The notes beneath the pieces were generated by a model. That model saw only the letters and a list, made by a program, of their open reading frames with translations, was not told where the DNA came from and made no database searches. A DNA stretch of 64,000 bases from Lachnospiraceae bacterium (GTDB lineage: Bacteria > Bacillota > Clostridia > Lachnospirales > Lachnospiraceae). The stretch spans positions 1 through 64,000 of the forward strand of contig JALFLM010000129.1 of assembly GCA_022774705.1 (NCBI GenBank), read 5' to 3'. This document shows, piece after piece, positions 8,215 through 15,637 of this stretch (positions within the stretch are counted from its first letter, which is position 1; the number at the start of each line of letters is the position of its first letter). Made by a program: the position numbers and the translations under genes.

Positions 8215-9615
8215 ATGCCGGATACAATGAGAAGTGTTTTTCAGCTTGTTAATGTATATAACATAAATGCAGTTTGCCGGACTCCTCTGCATGTGGGAAG
8301 TGCAAATGGAGAAAATGGCGAGATTCTGATTCACCCGGTTTCAGGAGAGCCTTTTATTCAGGCTTCCGGAATCGCCGGTGCTTTCAGAGATTATACAGCT
8401 TCATTTATCAGCGCTGATGCAGCCAGTGAATGGTTTGGTGATAAGGATAGAACGGATGGCAGAAGCAGAATCGTTTTCACGGACGGTGTGTTCAATAAAG
8501 GAAATTTCAAGATGGAACTGCGTACCCGTGTCAGTATCGATCCGAAAACCGGAACTACAGCAGCTGCAGACGGGAAATCAGGGCAGCTTCTGCAGACAGA
8601 ATATATTACAGCAGGCTCTGAAGTGTTTTTTAAAATATATGAATACTGTAAGAGCAAGGATGAAATGACCGTTTTGAAAAAGTGCCTGAAAGCGCTTGAT
8701 AACGGCAGTATTTTACTGGGCGGACAGCTGAGTAACGGCTGTGGGCAGTTCAAGCTCAGGAAAGTGGATCTGATCACCTGTGATATGACCACCGAAGATG
8801 GCCGAAAGAACTGGGGAAACCTTGCAGCTGCAAAATCCATGGATATCTGTGAGGATATCAGAAAAGTGGAGATCGAGAATGAAAGCAGTCTGGAATTTAC
8901 CATGGATGTTGTGTTTGACGAGGCGATTCTCGTCAAGGGCGACCAGGTCAATCAGAGCGTGATCGAAAAGACCACAGGCATCCGTTTTAAGGAAGGGGAA
9001 AGACTTCCCGATAAGATGCAGCTGATGGATGGTATGAACCGTTTTATTATACCCGGCAGCAGTACAAAGGGCGTGTTCCGTAATCATATGGAGAAAATCA
9101 TGAAATACTGCGGACTGGATGCTGTATCGGAGAGAGGAGAAAAATCCTTAGGGGATAAGATATTTGAAGATCGTTCCCATCTGTTCTTCTATGATTCTTT
9201 TATTGGCGGAGGCATGAATCTTCAGGTCAGAACCAGGATCGATAAGTTTACCGGTTCTGTAATGGACAAGGCACTTTTCAAGGAAGCAGTCAATGGCGGC
9301 AGTAATGCAGAATCCACCATTAAGATCAGACTTTACAAGAAGAATCTTTCAGAAGTGGAAATTCAAAAGATTACTGCATTGTTATTTATGACCATGAGAG
9401 ATTGTGCCATCGGCATTGTCAGCCTTGGCAGCGGCTATAACGTGGGCAGAGGCTTTATGACTGTGAATTCCATGTCACTCAGTGATGGAGAAAAGAAACT
9501 GGCAGAGCTTCAGATTAAGAAGAATGCAGACAACAATACTTATGAATGCAAAGGAACAGGCATGGATTATATTACATCATGTCTGAATGCCTTAAAGCAG
9601 GGGGAGGTTTCATGA
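8215..9615 (+). CDS. Tandem Cas7 fusion (two Csm3-like RAMPs)
   Basis: 466 residues from ATG 8215, 4 bp after the preceding stop, with AGGAG at 8203-8207. Two Cas7 units are fused in one chain. Unit 1 (about 1-200) has PFIQASGIAGAFRDY, RSRIVFTDGVF, a thumb-like RTRVSIDPKTGTT and LLGGQLSNGCGQFKL. Unit 2 (about 215-440) repeats the order: IIPGSSTKGVFRNHME, RSHLFFYDSFIGGG, VRTRIDKFTGSV and SLGSGYNVGRGFMTV. Fusion of backbone subunits is a known trend in type III-D/III-E lineages. Each unit keeps an Asp in the FxD strand; whether the cutting Asp is present needs alignment. It overlaps the next gene by 4 nt (ATGA). Confidence 0.85.
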   Translation: MPDTMRSVFQLVNVYNINAVCRTPLHVGSANGENGEILIHPVSGEPFIQASGIAGAFRDYTASFISADAASEWFGDKDRTDGRSRIVFTDGVFNKGNFKMELRTRVSIDPKTGTTAAADGKSGQLLQTEYITAGSEVFFKIYEYCKSKDEMTVLKKCLKALDNGSILLGGQLSNGCGQFKLRKVDLITCDMTTEDGRKNWGNLAAAKSMDICEDIRKVEIENESSLEFTMDVVFDEAILVKGDQVNQSVIEKTTGIRFKEGERLPDKMQLMDGMNRFIIPGSSTKGVFRNHMEKIMKYCGLDAVSERGEKSLGDKIFEDRSHLFFYDSFIGGGMNLQVRTRIDKFTGSVMDKALFKEAVNGGSNAESTIKIRLYKKNLSEVEIQKITALLFMTMRDCAIGIVSLGSGYNVGRGFMTVNSMSLSDGEKKLAELQIKKNADNNTYECKGTGMDYITSCLNALKQGEVS

Positions 9616-10082
9616 AGCTTTCAGAAAATGTAGAATTTAACAGAAGCTCTCTTCTGATAGATGAGTTTCGGGAAAAACTTCCTGAAATTCTGAAGTATCG
9701 TTATATGATCGTTTACGGCATGAGCCGCAGAATTGTGGCATCAACTGAGGCAGTGATGTCTTCCTTCAGTGATTGGGATGAGATTGCGGAATTCCGCTGC
9801 TTCGATGAAGATGGCGAAATTCATGGTGTGCTGCGTGGAGAAGAGATGACACTTTATACAGTGACAGATCATAATATTTCCCCCGAAGAGGATGAGATTA
9901 TTATTGAGCAGGAATATACCTTTGGCGGTGCCGAAGCTGCTTTCGGTAAAAAGGAAGCTGTTGATGGGGAAGAAGATGGACTGGGAAATCCCGGTAAGCT
10001 GATTCTCCGCAGATACCTTGAGTTTGATGAAGACGGACAGGGACACATCGTACTTAGCCGTTGTTTCGGTTTTACTAATTAA
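9612..10082 (+). CDS. csx19: Csx19-like type III-D protein (TIGR03984-type)
   Basis: 156 residues; ATG 9612 overlaps the stop of the tandem Cas7 gene and has GGGGAGG just upstream. It is small and acidic. The patterns that recall Csx19 are EIAEFRCFDEDGEIHGVLRG in the middle and LILRRYLEFDEDGQGHIVLS near the C-terminus, together with its place between the Cas7 genes and the TIGR03986 gene, which is the usual III-D neighbourhood. The molecular role of Csx19 is not established beyond being a complex-associated protein. If it is not Csx19, it is a lineage-specific small subunit. Confidence 0.65.
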   Translation: MKLSENVEFNRSSLLIDEFREKLPEILKYRYMIVYGMSRRIVASTEAVMSSFSDWDEIAEFRCFDEDGEIHGVLRGEEMTLYTVTDHNISPEEDEIIIEQEYTFGGAEAAFGKKEAVDGEEDGLGNPGKLILRRYLEFDEDGQGHIVLSRCFGFTN

Positions 10083-10096
10083 CAGGAGGTTGAGTT

Positions 10097-12502
10097 ATGG
10101 CATATGTAGGAGCACCTTATAATTTCAGTTCACTTCCTGAAAAGACAATTGAACGTAAAAAAGAAGAGATTCCCGCACTGGACCGGTTTGAAGCAGGTCT
10201 CAAGTCCGGTGAAATCCATTATACCATTACCACAATGACAGATACCATGATCGGCGACCATACCGGTCAGAATTTCTATAAGAATATTGATGGAAAGTAT
10301 GCGGTGAAAGCCAGCACTGCAAGAGGTCTGGTAAGAAGCAATATGCAGATTCTCAGTCTCAGCAGTATTTACGATGATATCAGCGGCGACTTCAGTATGA
10401 TGTACCGTAAAGTTGGCTCTGCAGCATCGGAATTGAAGAGCACCTATGAAACAATCCTCGGTGTCGGCACTTACCGTGCAACTAAAGAAGAAGGCGGCGG
10501 TACTGTTTCAATCCGCAAAAATGTAAAGGCCGGTTTCCTTTATCATGACAAGGATGGGAAGTATTTTATATATCCTTCCAGCGGAAAGCAGCTTGACAAG
10601 ACAAATAAAGGGGAACAGAATTATTATATTCTTCGTGAAAACCAGATTATCGGCGCGCTTCAGAGACCGAAGGATAAGTACAGATATCAGTATCTTACCA
10701 CATCGGGCATGAATGTTCTCATGTATAATCATAAAGGCGATTATCCCTTCAGAAGACGCGGGGATGTAGACAGAAACGCATTTAATCCGCATTTTCGCCC
10801 TTCTGCAAAGCCGGTTGACTTCCATGTTGGCATGCATGAAAAGATTGACGAAGTTGCTGCTCCCGATACAAAAACCGGTGACGGCTGGTATCATGGATAC
10901 ATCGTGAGTTCAGGTTACATGAACAAGAAAAAAGCCCACTATATTGTGGAAGGTGATTCGTCATTAATCGGCAATGAGAAAAATGGAATTCCGGTTCCTG
11001 CCGAGTCCATCAGAGCATATGAAGCCGATTATGAAGCAAGAAAGAATCTCTTTGGCACTACGCAGAGTATGCGCGGGCTCAGCTATGAGGAAAAGGACAG
11101 TGTAAAAGCTGCCAGCAGAGCATTTTACAAGATTCCGGCAAAAGGGGAATTCAAGCCTGTGTTTTACATTGAGGAACATGTGAATGGCCATATGTACTTT
11201 GGTTTCACACCCAACCTCAGACTCTATTACAATCATACCATTGAAGAAGGTGTTTCTGAGGCACATAAGACGACCATTAACGATTATACCAGGACAATTC
11301 TCGGTTACAGCCTTGATCCGGCCAGTGCAAAGGGACGTGAAACAGGATCAAGAAAAGGACGTGTTTCTTTCAGTGATGCCGTGATCGTTAACGATGCAGA
11401 AACGGGCAGCCCTCAGAATCTTGTTTTGGGCGGACCCAAGCCCACCAGTTATTACGATTACCTTGAGCAGGAGAAGAACCGCGTTGTAACCTATAATGAT
11501 GAAGGAATCAGAATCAGAGGCTACAAGCAGTACTGGCTTCATCAGGAGGCGAAGGATGCCTCTGTGGATGTATTGAGGAACGCGAAGGTGGCAGCTCCGT
11601 TTATTCCTTTGAAAGCCGGTGCAAAGTTTAAAGGCATAATCAGATTCAACAACCTTTCTGATGATGAACTTGGCCTTCTGTTATGGTCCATCCGTCTGGA
11701 AAAGAACTGCGAACACAACATTGGGAAAGCGAAGGCTTATGGTTATGGCCGGGTGAAAATTGATATTGATAATCTCAGACTTTTCGACCTTGAAAAATTA
11801 TATGGATTCGATGTTCTTGACTTCAATCCTTATGATGATTACTCCATGGACAAGGTGGATGAATTCATTCAGATTTACAAGGATAAGGTAAGCAAAATCC
11901 TTAAAAGCGACATTATGGAGGTACGTTCCATTGCTGAATTTCTGTTGATGAAGGATGCCGGCAGCTTTGTTCCTGAAGATGATATCCGCTATATGGATCT
12001 TGCACACGACTACCGTGATCGTGAGAATGAGAAGAATATTTCAAAACGCGGACTCCCTCATCCTGACGACGTGAAGAAGAATGTTCCGGATTATCTGCAG
12101 CCTGCTTTTAAGGCGGTCACTTACAGACCCGCAACCAGAGCGGTGAAAGTAAATCCTGTAAAAAATAACGGTTCTTCTTCACCGTCTCAGAAATCTGTCT
12201 CGCCGTCTAAGAAAGTTGTTCCACCGTCTCGGAAAGCTGCTTCACAACCTCAGAAAGCTGCTTCCCCCGCGCTTGGTGAAGGTGCAGTGGTTGAAGGAAT
12301 CGTAAATGGATATCTTTTCAAGGAAAATAAAAAGCATGGTGTATTCCTTACATTGCCCGGTCTTAAAAAAGGTCTTCTCCATGAGAACAATGCTTCCAGG
12401 AGGCCGGATGAATACACGGGAAGAGAAAAAGTTAAGGTAAAAATCATTGAGTACGGGGAAAATGGTAAAAGAATTGGATTGACTGATAAAGATGTGGAGT
12501 AG
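10097..12502 (+). CDS. TIGR03986-type RAMP with C-terminal S1-like domain
   Basis: 801 residues; ATG 10097 with AGGAGG at 10083-10088. It opens with YVGAPYNFSSLP, the typical start of TIGR03986 CRISPR RAMP proteins. RAMP features follow: KASTARGLVRSN (about 75), GRVSFSDAVIV (about 425), LGGPKPTSYYDYL (about 448) and the G-rich IGKAKAYGYGRVKI (about 543-556). Residues 695-722 are four 7-residue linker repeats (SPSQKSV, SPSKKVV, PPSRKAA, SQPQKAA). Residues 729-801 look like an S1/OB RNA-binding domain: GAVVEGIVNGYLF, HGVFLTLPG, KGLLHENN, KVKVKIIEY and RIGLTDKD. It is the largest and last subunit of the operon. An S1 tail would add RNA affinity to the complex; that is inference. Confidence 0.85.
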   Translation: MAYVGAPYNFSSLPEKTIERKKEEIPALDRFEAGLKSGEIHYTITTMTDTMIGDHTGQNFYKNIDGKYAVKASTARGLVRSNMQILSLSSIYDDISGDFSMMYRKVGSAASELKSTYETILGVGTYRATKEEGGGTVSIRKNVKAGFLYHDKDGKYFIYPSSGKQLDKTNKGEQNYYILRENQIIGALQRPKDKYRYQYLTTSGMNVLMYNHKGDYPFRRRGDVDRNAFNPHFRPSAKPVDFHVGMHEKIDEVAAPDTKTGDGWYHGYIVSSGYMNKKKAHYIVEGDSSLIGNEKNGIPVPAESIRAYEADYEARKNLFGTTQSMRGLSYEEKDSVKAASRAFYKIPAKGEFKPVFYIEEHVNGHMYFGFTPNLRLYYNHTIEEGVSEAHKTTINDYTRTILGYSLDPASAKGRETGSRKGRVSFSDAVIVNDAETGSPQNLVLGGPKPTSYYDYLEQEKNRVVTYNDEGIRIRGYKQYWLHQEAKDASVDVLRNAKVAAPFIPLKAGAKFKGIIRFNNLSDDELGLLLWSIRLEKNCEHNIGKAKAYGYGRVKIDIDNLRLFDLEKLYGFDVLDFNPYDDYSMDKVDEFIQIYKDKVSKILKSDIMEVRSIAEFLLMKDAGSFVPEDDIRYMDLAHDYRDRENEKNISKRGLPHPDDVKKNVPDYLQPAFKAVTYRPATRAVKVNPVKNNGSSSPSQKSVSPSKKVVPPSRKAASQPQKAASPALGEGAVVEGIVNGYLFKENKKHGVFLTLPGLKKGLLHENNASRRPDEYTGREKVKVKIIEYGENGKRIGLTDKDVE
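12179..12262 (+). repeat. Four 21-nt tandem repeats in RAMP linker
   Basis: In-frame units at 12179-12199, 12200-12220, 12221-12241 and 12242-12262 encode the basic, Pro/Ser-rich linker between the RAMP body and the S1-like domain. The units are degenerate, so the repeat is not recent, but copy number could vary between strains. Confidence 0.75.
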
Positions 12503-12534
12503 TTTATTAAAGTACTTCTAACAGACTAACAGAA

Positions 12535-12581
12535 TTTCAGGGAAACTTCCTTTCTAAAAAAGGCAGGAAGTTTCCCTGAAA
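12535..12581 (+). terminator. Perfect 17-bp hairpin after cas operon
   Basis: Arms 12535-12551 and 12565-12581 are perfectly complementary over 17 bp around a 13-nt loop, 32 bp after the stop of the last effector gene. There is no clean T tract after it, so it may act as a 3' stabilising structure or a weak terminator rather than a classic one. Confidence 0.55.
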
Positions 12582-12601
12582 GTTCATTTGAAACAGTATT
12601 T

Positions 12602-12625
12602 TCGAGGTTGACTCTGAACAGTTAC
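12602..12625 (-). repeat. Right copy of inverted repeat flanking cas operon
   Basis: Reverse complement reads GTAACTGTTCAG..CAACCTCGA, 21 of 24 identical with 4046-4069. It lies just after the operon's hairpin. No matching short target duplication is obvious outside the two copies. Confidence 0.7.
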
Positions 12626-12856
12626 ACAATTATAATAAATGAAACAACAGAAAAGTTGGGCGAATCAGGGAAATCGGGGAGAAGATAAAATTCAATTAAA
12701 AATTGAAAAATCGGCTAAAATCATTGAAAAACATGATTATTTTTGCCAAGACATAAAAACACCTCGAAAAAGGCTATTTATCAGAATATTCTGAAAAATA
12801 CCTGCAAAACAGGCCTCAAAAAGCCTTGTAAATCAAGGGTTTCTGACAGGTCGGGG
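12626..12856 (+). promoter_or_regulatory. CRISPR leader with 14-bp palindrome
   Basis: AT-rich 230-nt region ahead of the first repeat. It includes a perfect palindrome TCAGAATATTCTGA at 12781-12794 and a small hairpin at 12811-12826. The 25 nt at 12826-12850, next to the first repeat, are duplicated at 102-126, as expected for the integration-proximal leader end. I could not pick a convincing -10/-35 pair. Confidence 0.6.
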
Positions 12857-13108
12857 GTAGAAATGAAGTGGGGCTCGGAAGAGCATTGATACATGGTCTT
12901 CTCAAAATCGAACAATTTATTATTATACTGTAGAAATGAAGTGGAGCTCGGAAGAGCATTGACACAGTTTTTCCGTTTCTCTTTTTTACGGACAACAACC
13001 GGTAGAAATGACGTGAAGCTCGGAAGAACATTGATACCCTTTAACAAAAGACTTTTTATCGATAATTTCCAGGTAGCAATGGCGTAAAGCCCATAAAAAC
13101 ATAGACAC
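12857..13108 (+). CRISPR. CRISPR array: 4 repeats, 3 spacers
   Basis: 36-nt repeats at 12857-12892, 12930-12965, 13002-13037 and 13073-13108; spacers of 37, 36 and 35 nt between them. The repeat starts GTAGAAATGA, has a GCTC-GGAA-GAGC hairpin with a GNRA-type loop, and ends ATTGATAC or ATTGACAC, close to the 8-nt type III crRNA tag AUUGAAAC. This sets transcription on the plus strand, with the leader at 12626-12856. The repeats differ from one another at several positions, and the fourth is heavily degenerate with its hairpin lost, typical of the leader-distal end. The array is small and looks old rather than actively growing. Confidence 0.9.
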
Positions 13109-13264
13109 ATTTCTGATTGTCTGTGAGAAGTTTGCTGCAATATCACCGCATAAGTGAAGTAAATTTATAAGCGAATTAAACACATTCCAGTTCTGCAGAA
13201 TGAACTGCTGCGATTCTACAGCAATGCGATCCGCCCGCTTCAGGGCACTGAAAAGAGGTTAATC

Positions 13265-14242
13265 ATGTACATCGACAATTACGAACAATACTTAGATATC
13301 CCCTATGTTAAATTACATTTTACAGCCTGTGTTGCGGAGGATTGTTATCTTCCGAGGAATAAGGCTTCTGCGCTGCGGGGCGGCGTGGGTCAGATGATGA
13401 TTCTGCAGAACTGTATTCTGGCGTCGGCTTTGCGGACCGATGAGGATTGCCGTGAATGCAGCTGCCGGGAGGAGTGTCTGGTGCAGCGTTTTCTGTATAC
13501 GCCGGTGTCGGTGCAGCCGGCGTTTTCGGCGGAGAAGCTGAGTATGGGATATCTTTTTGAGTGCGAGAATTATTATGAAGATTTCGCTGAGGGAGATACG
13601 TTTGATTTTCAGGTGATCCTTTTCGGGAAGAGCAGAGTTTATCTGAATCTGCTGCTGCAGGCGGTGTGGGCGCTGGGGCAGCAGGGTCTGGGGAAGGAGA
13701 AAGGGCGGTTTTCCATCGTCAGGATTCTGAATTCCAGGAAAGAGGATATTCTCTGTGATGGTTACGGCGGAGTGCAGATTCGGAAGGACCGATATTATCC
13801 TGAGACATTTGCCGGTTATGCGCAGTTTCGGATGCGGCAGCTTCAGAAAAATGGTTACCGCGGGGCGCTGAAGTTTCAGACCGAGACGGATATCCGTTTC
13901 CGGAAGCAGCGGATGGAAGAATTTGATATGCAGGCAATTGTGGAGAATCTGGCCAGACGTGCGTACCTGTTCAACTGCTTTGAAGGGACAGAGATGGATC
14001 TGGACATTTTCATGGAGGAAATGATTTCTGATCTGCCGCGAATCTGTTATCAGGATGTGAATCGGATTCAGGTGAAACGTTTTTCCAGCAGACAGATGAG
14101 CAGCATGAAGCTGGGTGGAATCAAGGGAGAGGTACAGCTGGACCGGATCCCGCCTCAGCTGCTTCCCTGGCTGCTGGCCGGGGAAGTGATGCATATCGGG
14201 AAAAATACCAGCTTCGGATTCGGACGTTACCGGGTATTCTGA
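13265..14242 (+). CDS. cas6: Cas6 pre-crRNA endoribonuclease
   Basis: 325 residues, ATG 13265 after AAGAGG. The C-terminus AGEVMHIGKNTSFGFGRYRV is the glycine-rich signature of Cas6-family RAMPs that end in an FGFGRY motif. A Cys cluster DCRECSCREEC (about 59-69) may bind zinc, as in the Cas6 group that travels with type III systems. It would cut array transcripts within the repeat and release crRNAs with the 8-nt 5' tag. It starts 156 bp after the array; CAGTTC..GAACTG in that gap can form a small hairpin. Its base composition is unlike the effector operon: sampled 60-base lines are 57-62% GC against 38-43%. Only 10 bp separate its end from the convergent lysR gene. Confidence 0.85.
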   Translation: MYIDNYEQYLDIPYVKLHFTACVAEDCYLPRNKASALRGGVGQMMILQNCILASALRTDEDCRECSCREECLVQRFLYTPVSVQPAFSAEKLSMGYLFECENYYEDFAEGDTFDFQVILFGKSRVYLNLLLQAVWALGQQGLGKEKGRFSIVRILNSRKEDILCDGYGGVQIRKDRYYPETFAGYAQFRMRQLQKNGYRGALKFQTETDIRFRKQRMEEFDMQAIVENLARRAYLFNCFEGTEMDLDIFMEEMISDLPRICYQDVNRIQVKRFSSRQMSSMKLGGIKGEVQLDRIPPQLLPWLLAGEVMHIGKNTSFGFGRYRVF

Positions 14243-14252
14243 TACCGCTGTT

Positions 14253-15209
14253 TTAAAATTCCGTTTCCTCCGCAATCCGCAGGAATTCCTGCATGCTGCG
14301 GGTCAGGTAGCGGCTTGATTTGTAGAAGATGCTGACATCGCGGCTGGTGAATTCCGGGTCCAGGCGGTAGTAGATCAGGCTGTCGTCCGGTTTCATATGC
14401 AGGATGACCCAGTCACTGATAAAAGTCAGCCCCACGCCGTAGCAGGCCAGACTGTAGGAGGTCATCTGCTGATCCAGTTTCAGTATGATATGGGGTGTGA
14501 AGCCATAGTAGCTGCACAGTTTTTCTGCCCGCTGCCGGGTGTCGTTGCCGGTGCGGAGAAACAGAAACGGCTCGTGTTTGAAATGATCCAGGGGGACGAT
14601 GGGAAAGTCCTCCTGTTTGTGTTTCTGGGCCCGGATGTCCTGAGCAGTCAGCTGGTAATCCTTCAGCTGATCGTTGATTTTGCAGCTTCTGGGGACGGCC
14701 AGCAGCAGCAGTTCCTTAAACAGCGGTACGCGGGAAAAATGTTCCGGCGGGAAGATGCGGTTGTCCACCGCCAGATCGAGGATTCCGTCGGACAGCTGCT
14801 TTTCCAGCTGGTAACTGCCGCCTTCGATCAGGCGAAGGGAAACACCGGGGTACAGCCGGGTAAATGCGGAGATAACCGGCGGCAGGGTGTGGCTCAGCGA
14901 GTTGCTGCTGCCTCCCACGGACAGCTGACCGGTAATCAGTTCTTCCAGCTGAAACACATGGGACTGGAATTCATTTTCAATGTCCATGATTTTTTCCACT
15001 GATTTAATGTACTCCACGCCGTATTCGGTCAGGCCGATGGGGGTGGTACTGCGGTCAAAAATCTCCACGCCGATCCGCTTTTCAATTTTGCGGATCGTGG
15101 AGCTTAATGAGGACTGACTGATAAAAAGATTCTCAGCCGCTTTGGAAAAACTTTTTGTTTTATACACTTCATAGATATAACCATATCCATTAAATAATTT
15201 ATCGTTCAT
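14253..15209 (-). CDS. LysR-family transcriptional regulator
   Basis: 318 residues from ATG 15209, with AGGA upstream; the longer open frame to 15320 only translates a tandem repeat and is rejected. The N-terminal winged HTH is clear (VYKTKSFSKAAENLFISQSS, then SLSSTIRKIEKRIGVEIFDR). The effector-binding domain follows, with LSVGGSSNSLSHTLPPVIS at about 98-115 and a type 2 periplasmic-binding-like fold. LysR regulators usually control a divergent neighbour, here the hemolysin III gene at 15638. The palindrome at 15538-15554 could be its site. No link to CRISPR is implied beyond adjacency to cas6. Confidence 0.88.
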   Translation of the reverse strand: MNDKLFNGYGYIYEVYKTKSFSKAAENLFISQSSLSSTIRKIEKRIGVEIFDRSTTPIGLTEYGVEYIKSVEKIMDIENEFQSHVFQLEELITGQLSVGGSSNSLSHTLPPVISAFTRLYPGVSLRLIEGGSYQLEKQLSDGILDLAVDNRIFPPEHFSRVPLFKELLLLAVPRSCKINDQLKDYQLTAQDIRAQKHKQEDFPIVPLDHFKHEPFLFLRTGNDTRQRAEKLCSYYGFTPHIILKLDQQMTSYSLACYGVGLTFISDWVILHMKPDDSLIYYRLDPEFTSRDVSIFYKSSRYLTRSMQEFLRIAEETEF

Positions 15210-15252
15210 TGCTCTATCCTGCGATTTTATTATTATGCAGCTGCCGGAGCCG

Positions 15253-15348
15253 GACAGTGAGTCAGACGGTGAGTCAGACAGTAAGTCAGACGGTGAGTCA
15301 GGCAGTAAGTCGGACAGCAAGTCAGGCAGTAAGTCAGACAGTATGTTA
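15253..15348 (+). repeat. 12-bp tandem repeat, 8 copies
   Basis: Eight 12-nt units of the form GACAGTGAGTCA / GACGGTGAGTCA / GGCAGTAAGTCA run from 15253 to 15348, in the 5' region of the lysR gene. Differences are mostly single transitions. No coding role is likely; on the minus strand it merely opens a Ser/Asp/Leu frame. Confidence 0.85.
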
Positions 15349-15500
15349 GGAAGGCTCCATTGGGCTGCACTCTTACTATAGCATCAGTCACAAAAAATCT
15401 CAATGCCCAGTGGGTACATGACGCAGCTCTGTAAAGTAAAACCTTGTTTTTCTGCAGGCAAATCCTTTTGATTCCAAAATCAAAAAACGTATATTTTACC

Positions 15501-15590
15501 TTGACAAACATAAAATAAAGTATTAGAATTACGACACGTAGTAATTAATACTACATGATGCAATTAACAGAACTTAAATCATGATACAAT
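15501..15590 (+). promoter_or_regulatory. Two promoters and a palindrome, hemolysin III gene
   Basis: TTGACA (15501-15506), 17-nt spacer and TAGAAT (15524-15529) form one strong promoter. A second set, TTAACA (15564-15569) with extended -10 ATGATACAAT (TACAAT at 15585-15590), lies downstream. Between them GTAGTA-ATTAA-TACTAC (15538-15554) is a perfect inverted repeat, a candidate operator. Confidence 0.6.
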
Positions 15591-15637
15591 AGCTTTATTA
15601 ATGATTTTTTCACTATATTTTTCAGGGAGGGGTTATT

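Noticed and set aside
12781..13146. Minus-strand open frames across the CRISPR array
   Set aside because: They translate the repeats into recurring Ser-Ser-Glu/Leu-His-Phe peptides and have no ribosome binding site; they are array artefacts.
4274..14242. Search for cas1, cas2, reverse transcriptase or CARF genes in and around the locus
   Set aside because: None of the neighbouring proteins shows the relevant motifs; the system as seen lacks adaptation and known signal-dependent effectors.
13313..14275. 320-residue minus-strand open frame
   Set aside because: Shadow of cas6, which has a proper start and C-terminal Cas6 signature.
15210..15320. N-terminal extension of the LysR protein
   Set aside because: The added residues come from the 12-bp tandem repeat; ATG 15209 has the proper site and matches the family start.
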